NCBI GenBank assembly: GCA_005799265.1
Contig: SYHD01000249.1
Location: 1 to 58,195, forward strand
From: Planctomycetia bacterium
Lineage (GTDB): Bacteria; Planctomycetota; Planctomycetia; Gemmatales; Gemmataceae
Reading direction: 5' to 3'
Length of the DNA stretch: 58,195 nt
The notes under the pieces are model-generated. The model was given only the letters and a program-made list of their open reading frames with translations, searched no databases and was not told the origin of the DNA. Shown here in pieces: positions 52,039-58,195 of the stretch. The position numbers and the translations under genes were made by a program. How positions within the stretch are numbered: the stretch's first letter is position 1; every line of letters begins with the position of its first letter.

Positions 52039-52557
52039 AAACGTGCGTTCACAACAATACTCGAACAGCAAATCCCACTCCGCTCGCTGAATCCGCCGGC
52101 ACAACATAGCCAGCTCATCAGTTCCGCGTGCTGCCTTTTCGCATAGATCGACGAAGGCCGCCGCATCCCATTTCTTCTGTTTGACTAGATATTCGCTTCC
52201 GTCCGGCATTCCCGCGTCTTGCGTCAACGTCGCCGCCTGTTGACACAATTTGCCGAATATCGCATGCGTCGGCACGCGGCGGAACCAGTACTTCGCGTTC
52301 CAGTAATCAGGCTCGCGGCGATGCAGGATGCCGTGCCAGTAGCTGCCTTCGAGCATGTCGAGATCCTGGCTAATATTGTGCGATTCGTCGAAAAAGTCGT
52401 GCAGCAGCCATAGCCCAGCGAGACACGCAGCGGTCTGGTTGTTGGCGGGTAGTTCGGCGGCGAGTTGCTGGAGATGCGGACGCACCGCGAGATTGGGCTC
52501 GCCGGGGCCGAGCTCGTTGAGGCGGTCGGCAATCAGAGAGCGGATGTCGGCGATCAT
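52033..52557 (-). CDS. Conserved unknown protein
   Basis: The 174-residue cytoplasmic protein is helical, with the conserved-looking segment AGLWLLHDFFDESHNISQ followed by EGSYWHGILHRREPDYWNA and FRRVPTHAIF. The His/Asp-rich pattern (HDFFDESH, WHGILHRREPDYW) suggests a metal or ligand site, but I do not recognise a family. It overlaps the stop of the HD gene (ATGA at 52554-52557) and its own 3' end reads into the palindrome at 51978. Part of a three-gene run behind asnS. Confidence 0.7.
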   Translation of the reverse strand: MIADIRSLIADRLNELGPGEPNLAVRPHLQQLAAELPANNQTAACLAGLWLLHDFFDESHNISQDLDMLEGSYWHGILHRREPDYWNAKYWFRRVPTHAIFGKLCQQAATLTQDAGMPDGSEYLVKQKKWDAAAFVDLCEKAARGTDELAMLCRRIQRAEWDLLFEYCCERTFH

Positions 52558-53267
52558 GACGGGAGCGTCCTCAGAATTTCGTCGATGTGGGCAATCTCGG
52601 CCGCGATGTTGGCGCGGGCGAGGCTTTCGAGTCGCAAGTGTATTTCAGGGTCCAAGTAGATCGATGAACGGGCCAGAAGACCCTTCATTATTGATCGACG
52701 AGCGATGAAAAAATCCCTGTCAGCGATGTGAGCGTATTCTAGACGAATCGCCCTAACATATTCGGCATATCGTTCCGCACAGGTCCCCAAGATGCCCAGG
52801 TCTACGTCAAGGAAGAATTCGGCAAAAAAGTCGTCTCTCGGCGCCTGATGATCCTTTGTCATCAAGATGAGGTCGCAAACACGAACGATTCGCGATTCGG
52901 ATAGCCCCAGGTTCAGCATGATACGCCGCGCGACGTCGGCGCTACGACACTCATTGTCCGAACTGCGCGGATCATAAACGAGGTCGTGAAACCATGCGGC
53001 TAATTCAACATTGTTCATTTCAACGTCTTGACCCGTCGGCGAGCCCAATCCGCCTCCCGTGAACGGGCCTGGGATTAACAGATCGAGCATCTCGCAGATG
53101 TGTTCAAGATTATGGTAATGCCGATGCGGCTCAGAATATGCCGTTACCAGATGCTCGAACGCAATCATTTGCATCTCACGGCGGGCTTTGCACAAGAACA
53201 ACAACGTCTCCCACCGCTCGCGCAGTGCTGCCAATCGCTGTGAATGTATGCACTCAGCGGTCGTCAT
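52554..53267 (-). CDS. HD-domain phosphohydrolase-like protein
   Basis: The 237-residue protein resembles predicted HD-superfamily metal-dependent phosphohydrolases: PHRHYHNLEHICEML, VELAAWFHDLVYDPRSSDNE (the His-Asp pair), and later LILMTKDHQAPRDDFFAEFF and FLDVDLGILG. That pattern of YHNxxH ... WFHDxVY is a distinct subfamily of unknown substrate, possibly nucleotides. It begins 4 bases before the Tat gene end and couples to the next gene by ATGA overlap. Confidence 0.82.
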   Translation of the reverse strand: MTTAECIHSQRLAALRERWETLLFLCKARREMQMIAFEHLVTAYSEPHRHYHNLEHICEMLDLLIPGPFTGGGLGSPTGQDVEMNNVELAAWFHDLVYDPRSSDNECRSADVARRIMLNLGLSESRIVRVCDLILMTKDHQAPRDDFFAEFFLDVDLGILGTCAERYAEYVRAIRLEYAHIADRDFFIARRSIMKGLLARSSIYLDPEIHLRLESLARANIAAEIAHIDEILRTLPS

Positions 53268-53271
53268 CGAG

Positions 53272-53556
53272 CTACTCCGCGATATCCGAAACGAAGATCG
53301 TCGCCGGCTCGTCCACAGGATCGAGCGTGAAGCGCTTCAAAATCTCCCCCGCTAGGAGGCCGCGCTGAATGCCGGTTTGCACCGCTTTGACCTGGGCCTC
53401 GCTCAGGAACTTGTAGCGTAGCCGGACGATCGCGGTCAGGGCGGCGTCAGCGCTTACGGGCGGGTCGCCGGCCAGAACAGACGGCGCGTCAACCAGCGGC
53501 AGCGCGGCGCCCACGGCAGCGGCTTGCAGGAAACGGCGGCGAGTGGATTGGGACAT
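53272..53556 (-). CDS. Small Tat-exported protein
   Basis: The 94-residue protein has a twin-arginine signal (STRRRFLQAAAVGAALPLVD), leaving about 65 mature residues: AALTAIVRLRYKFLSEAQVK and GEILKRFTLDPVDEPATIFV. Similar small Tat proteins accompany larger exported redox or amidase proteins in planctomycetes, as I recall, but no partner is visible here. GGGAGA about 7 bases upstream supports ATG 53556. It lies after a TTTAGCG palindrome, downstream of asnS. Confidence 0.75.
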   Translation of the reverse strand: MSQSTRRRFLQAAAVGAALPLVDAPSVLAGDPPVSADAALTAIVRLRYKFLSEAQVKAVQTGIQRGLLAGEILKRFTLDPVDEPATIFVSDIAE

Positions 53557-53569
53557 AGGTGATTCTCCC

Positions 53570-53619
53570 GTTTAGCCGCGGCTCGCAGAGCCTCGCGAGT
53601 CTTCGACTCGCGGCTAAAC
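53570..53619. repeat. TTTAGCG-family palindrome (copy 7)
   Basis: GTTTAGCCGCG (53570-53580) and CGCGGCTAAAC (53609-53619) pair perfectly, with an inner perfect CGCGAGTC-TTC-GACTCGCG (53594-53612) sharing the right arm. It lies 8 bases past the asnS stop at 53628 and just upstream of the small Tat gene. Confidence 0.8.
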
Positions 53620-53627
53620 AAATGTCA

Positions 53628-55019
<1,392 letters not shown>

Positions 55020-55038
55020 GCGATTCTCCTAACGTAAC

Positions 55039-55126
55039 CGAGGCGAACGGCCGGCGGAAGCCGGCTGGGGCGTCGGGCACAGGCAAGGATCTTCCACCAG
55101 CCGGCTTACGCTGGCCGTTCGCCTCG
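55039..55126. repeat. 30-bp inverted repeat in the asnS-aspS divergent region
   Basis: CGAGGCGAACGGCCGGCGGA then AGCCGGCTGG (55039-55068) and the mirrored copy (55097-55126) match at 28 of 30 positions, with a 28-base loop. It begins 19 bases from the asnS start. It is a different sequence family from the TTTAGCG repeats. Confidence 0.8.
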
Positions 55127-55164
55127 CCGCGTGAACGACAGTGATTTTATATCAACTACCCAAG

Positions 55165-55234
55165 CCCGGAGGTGAGGTACTCCGAACCTCCGGGTTCGTG
55201 CATGTATCACCACAAGAGTCCGGAGTAACTCACC
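55165..55234 (+). promoter_or_regulatory. Leader with two mutually exclusive hairpins upstream of aspS
   Basis: CCCGGAGGT (55165-55173) pairs with ACCTCCGGG (55186-55194), and the overlapping GGTGAGGTACTCCG (55171-55184) pairs with CGGAGTAACTCACC (55221-55234) at 13 of 14 bases. They share GGT and so cannot both form fully. The second ends 30 bases before the aspS ATG. That is the layout of a switching leader. It lacks the T-box consensus. It may also be nested repeat debris. Confidence 0.4.
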
Positions 55235-55264
55235 CGTCGGCTTGGCGGTTTACGGAAATTCATT

Positions 55265-57064
55265 ATGTCCTCCTGGCAACGCACACACACCTGTGGCGAA
55301 CTTCGCGAGACGCACATCGGGCAGCTCGTTACCCTCAACGGCTGGATCAACACGCATCGCGGCTATAACGATCAGCTCTTCCTCGATCTCCGCGACCGCT
55401 ACGGTATCACCCAAGTTGTCGTCGAAGCGGATCGCCCCGAAATCTTCAAGCTTGCGGCCGAGGCTCGCGGCGAGTGGGTGCTATCAATCAAGGGAAGAGT
55501 GCGCGAGCGCGTGATCGACGGCAAGCAGAAGCACAACACCAAACTCGCGACCGGCGCAATCGAGGTGCTGGCCGAGGAGTTGGTCGTGCTCAATCGCTGC
55601 CCGACGCCGCCATTCGAGGTCTTTTCCGTGCCGCAGGAAGGACAGGCGTTCGGTGATCCCGATCTCGCTAACGAGGACCTGCGCTTGCAGTATCGCTTTC
55701 TCGACCTGCGCCGGCCGACCTTGCAACGGACGCTGGCGATGCGGCATCGCTTGAACAAGGTGATCCGCGACAACCTCGACGCGCAGGGATTTCTCGAACT
55801 CGAAACGCCTCTGCTTGGCCGCAGTACGCCGGAAGGGGCGCGCGATTATTTGGTTCCGAGCCGAGTGTCGCCGGGGCAATGGTACGCGTTGCCGCAGTCG
55901 CCGCAACTCTACAAGCAAATTTTGATGGTCGCGGGTTACGACAAGTATTTCCAGATCGCGCGTTGCCTGCGCGATGAGGATTTGCGTGCCGATCGTCAGC
56001 CGGAGGTCACGCAGCTCGACGTGGAGATGTCGTTCGTCGAGATGGAAGACGTCTTTCGCGTGATCGAGAATCTGACGGTGGACGTGTTCCGTCGTTGTCT
56101 GAATGTCGAGATCAAGCTGCCGTTGCCTCGCCTGCAATACGCGGATGCGATGCTGAAGTATGGCAGCGACAAGCCAGACCTACGCTATGGGCTGGAGATC
56201 GTGGACGTCAGCGACATCGCGGCTCAGACCGAATTTCAGGCGTTTCGCGGCTCGTTGGAAACCGGCGGCAAGGTACGCGCCATCAATGCGAACGCCGCAG
56301 CCGACAAATTCTCGCGCAAACAGCTCGACGAGCTTGCCGAAGTCGTCAAGCGCGCCGGCGGCAAGGGCTGCGCGTGGGTGAAGGTTGAAGCCGAGAAGTT
56401 CGCAAGCGGCATCGAAAAGTTCCTCGCCGCGCCGATCCAACAGCAGCTTCGTCAACGTCTCGACGCCAAGGCGGGCGACTTGCTGCTTTTCGTCGCGGAC
56501 AAAGAAGACATCGTATGCCAAGGGCTGGGCACGCTGCGCACGCATTTGGCGAGTGTGCTGAAGCTATACGACCCGAACGGGCTCGACTACAAGATCGCCT
56601 GGGTGCTCGACTTCCCGTCGTTCATCTGGGACGCCGAGGAGCAACGCTGGGCGGCAAACCATCACCCGTTCACCGCCCCTCTCGATCACGACCTCGACAA
56701 ACTCGAAAGCGATCCTGGCGGCGTTAAAGCCAAAGCATACGACCTCATCATCAATGGCTACGAATGCGGCGGCGGCAGCATCCGTATCCATAACCCCGAG
56801 GTGCAATCTCGCCTTTTCAAGGTGCTCGGCATGAGCGAAGAGGTGGCGCGTTCGCGCTTCGGCTTCCTGCTCGATGCGCTCAAATTTGGCGCCCCACCGC
56901 ACGGTGGCATCGCTTTGGGGCTCGACCGCTGGGCCATGATGATTGCACGCACGACGAACATCCGCGACGTGATCGCCTTTCCGAAGAATCAGAAGGCTCG
57001 CGATCTGATGACGGGAGCGCCGGCGGCGGTGGATACGAAACAATTGAAGGAATTGGGGCTATAA
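55265..57064 (+). CDS. aspS: Aspartate-tRNA ligase
   Basis: The 599-residue bacterial-type class IIb enzyme has an OB-fold (IGQLVTLNGWINTHRGYNDQ), catalytic motifs in RDYLVPSRVSPGQWYALPQS and CLRDEDLRADRQPEVTQLDV, a GAD-type insert (about 285-420), and motif 3 in PHGGIALGLDRWAMMIA. It charges tRNA-Asp in the cytoplasm. RQPEV at the ATP site has Val where Phe is usual (RQPEF). Length is normal. It is divergent from asnS over 245 bases of structured sequence. It is followed closely by DUF4058. Confidence 0.96.
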   Translation: MSSWQRTHTCGELRETHIGQLVTLNGWINTHRGYNDQLFLDLRDRYGITQVVVEADRPEIFKLAAEARGEWVLSIKGRVRERVIDGKQKHNTKLATGAIEVLAEELVVLNRCPTPPFEVFSVPQEGQAFGDPDLANEDLRLQYRFLDLRRPTLQRTLAMRHRLNKVIRDNLDAQGFLELETPLLGRSTPEGARDYLVPSRVSPGQWYALPQSPQLYKQILMVAGYDKYFQIARCLRDEDLRADRQPEVTQLDVEMSFVEMEDVFRVIENLTVDVFRRCLNVEIKLPLPRLQYADAMLKYGSDKPDLRYGLEIVDVSDIAAQTEFQAFRGSLETGGKVRAINANAAADKFSRKQLDELAEVVKRAGGKGCAWVKVEAEKFASGIEKFLAAPIQQQLRQRLDAKAGDLLLFVADKEDIVCQGLGTLRTHLASVLKLYDPNGLDYKIAWVLDFPSFIWDAEEQRWAANHHPFTAPLDHDLDKLESDPGGVKAKAYDLIINGYECGGGSIRIHNPEVQSRLFKVLGMSEEVARSRFGFLLDALKFGAPPHGGIALGLDRWAMMIARTTNIRDVIAFPKNQKARDLMTGAPAAVDTKQLKELGL

Positions 57065-57098
57065 TGGCGAGAAGGTGATTTGCCATACGAGGTGAACG

Positions 57099-57860
57099 AT
57101 GCCATCTCCATTCCCCGGCATGAATCCGTATCTCGAACGTGAATCAATCTGGAAGGATTTTCACGACTCTTTCCTCATGTTCATTCGCAATCGTCTCGTT
57201 CCCCAAGTGAGGCCGAATTATGTCGTCAAGCTGGGGGAATACCTTTTCATTCATGAACCGGCCGCGGACCAACGATTTCTCGCGGGGCATGGGGACGTGA
57301 GTTTGTCCCATTCGAATGGCAATCGAGCGGAAGCGGGTTCAACGGTCGCAGTGCTCTCTCCCATGAAAATCGTCATTCCCTCAGTGGACATTGAAGAGCA
57401 CGTTCTTCTGGAGATCCGCGATCGAGAGGAAATGAATCTTGTGACCATCATTGAAATGCTCAGTCCCTCAAACAAGAAACCCGGCGCAGATCGCGAACAA
57501 TATCTGGCGAAACGAGCGTTGCTGCTGAGAAGCGACGCGCATTTTGTGGAGATTGACTTGTTGCGCGGCTGGCCGAAAATGCCCATGAAGCCGGACCAGC
57601 ATTGTGATTATTGCGTCATGGTCAGCCGGGTGGAGCATCGGCCCGAGGCCGGAATCTGGCCGCTCGAATTGCGTTCGACGTTGCCGACGATCCCGATTCC
57701 ATTGCGCGGGCCGGACCTGGATATTTCGTTGGATCTTCAATCCATACTCCACGAAACCTATGATCTGGCGGGCTACGGATACCACCTTTATCGCGGCATT
57801 CCGAGTCCTCCGCTCCATGCCGATGACGCAACATGGGCTGCGGCGATGATCGCGACGTAA
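57099..57860 (+). CDS. DUF4058 family protein
   Basis: The 253-residue protein opens MPSPFPGMNPYLERESIWKD, the hallmark of DUF4058, and continues ISIIEMLSPSNK-like sequence (TIIEMLSPSNKKPGAD) and VEIDLLRGWPK with acidic residues in a PD-(D/E)XK-like order. The family is frequent in cyanobacteria and planctomycetes alongside Uma2; no function is known. It is 34 bases after aspS and 15 bases before argH, so the three could share a transcript. Confidence 0.9.
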   Translation: MPSPFPGMNPYLERESIWKDFHDSFLMFIRNRLVPQVRPNYVVKLGEYLFIHEPAADQRFLAGHGDVSLSHSNGNRAEAGSTVAVLSPMKIVIPSVDIEEHVLLEIRDREEMNLVTIIEMLSPSNKKPGADREQYLAKRALLLRSDAHFVEIDLLRGWPKMPMKPDQHCDYCVMVSRVEHRPEAGIWPLELRSTLPTIPIPLRGPDLDISLDLQSILHETYDLAGYGYHLYRGIPSPPLHADDATWAAAMIAT

Positions 57861-57875
57861 GATTGAGGATCCTCT

Positions 57876-58195
57876 GTGTCACAGCAAAAAACCTGGGGCG
57901 GCCGCTTCACCGGCGCGACCGATAATCGCGTCGAAGCGTTCACCGAATCGATTAGCTTCGATCAACGCCTATATCGCGAAGACATCGCCGCGAGTCAGGC
58001 CCATGCGCGGATGCTCGCTCACGTCGGCCTCCTGACGAGCGATGAAGCCGCGCTGATCGTCGCCGCTCTCGACAACATCAAAGCCGACATCGAACGTGGC
58101 GAGTTTGAGTATTCCATCAAGCTCGAAGACATCCACACGCACATCGAGCAGGCCCTCATCAAACGACTCGGCGACGTCGGCCGCAAGCTGCACAC
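57876..58195 (+). CDS. argH: Argininosuccinate lyase (3' partial)
   Basis: From GTG 57876, with GAGG 8 bases upstream, the frame reads [20 protein letters not shown] and continues [33 protein letters not shown] and [18 protein letters not shown], then runs off the window. WGGRF and the EDIH motif are hallmarks of ArgH, which splits argininosuccinate into arginine and fumarate. About 106 residues of an expected 460 are visible. Confidence 0.95.
   Translation, partial: MSQQKTWGGRFTGATDNRVEAFTESISFDQRLYREDIAASQAHARMLAHVGLLTSDEAALIVAALDNIKADIERGEFEYSIKLEDIHTHIEQALIKRLGDVGRKLH

Noticed and set aside
55165..55234. T-box riboswitch upstream of aspS
   Set aside because: No AGGGTGGNACCGCG-type antiterminator consensus or specifier stem could be identified; only an alternative pairing is claimed.

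Overview
The window reads as GC-rich, gene-dense chromosome of a planctomycete, most like the Gemmataceae/Pirellulales side of the phylum. The case rests on lineage-typical families: two PSCyt1/DUF1549/DUF1553 cytochrome proteins each near a DUF1501 protein with a Tat signal, a TIGR03000 secreted protein, a DUF1080 protein, G8/beta-helix and Asp-box secreted proteins, DUF4058, DUF4926/DUF6883, Uma2, an Omp85 assembly factor and an orphan secretin. No phage genes, insertion sequences, rRNA, tRNA or CRISPR arrays were seen.

Layout. 1-1330: 3' end of a SufS-SufE fusion and a SufT-like protein (Fe-S assembly). 1457-7938: small secreted or housekeeping genes (TIGR03000, a disordered acidic/Arg-rich protein, GNAT, PabA/TrpG, a KOW-like protein, a sugar isomerase-like TIM barrel, DUF1080, two unknowns). 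8003-16195: tandem amidohydrolase with one degenerate half, ABM monooxygenase, PfpI/DJ-1, an NAD-dependent epimerase, BamA-like Omp85 and MqnD (futalosine menaquinone route). 16445-26936: eight minus-strand genes in a row, mostly exported: esterase, G8/beta-helix, sialidase-like, CehA/McbA-like metallohydrolase, a DUF6883-DUF4926 pair, then PSCyt1 and DUF1501; this looks like an extracellular polymer-degradation locus. 27141-31857: class III fructose-1,6-bisphosphatase and two exported esterases. 32034-39987: an unusually large orphan secretin with an N-terminal helical repeat array, a Pro-rich membrane-anchored protein and a HEAT-repeat protein. 40078-45767: MFS transporter with a large extra-cytoplasmic insert, a six-fold Tudor-like repeat protein, DsbB-like, luciferase-like monooxygenase, alpha/beta hydrolase. 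45789-51976: second PSCyt1-Uma2-DUF1501 operon and a desaturase. 52033-58195: asnS cluster, divergent aspS, DUF4058 and the start of argH.

Intergenic spaces are the most unusual part. Almost every gene end carries a long hairpin. One family (core GTTTAGCG...CGCTAAAC) recurs at least seven times and supplies the TAG stop codon of three unrelated genes. A second class consists of short 6-9 bp units facing their own inverted copies (GTGGTCC, ACTCAGC, CAATTG, ACGGGGAAC). The strongest protein leads are the giant repeat-secretin with its Pro-rich neighbour, the tandem Tudor-like protein, the half-dead tandem amidohydrolase and the DUF6883 gene with an in-frame TAG at codon 13. Identifications come from motif recognition by eye and memory of families; no database search was possible.
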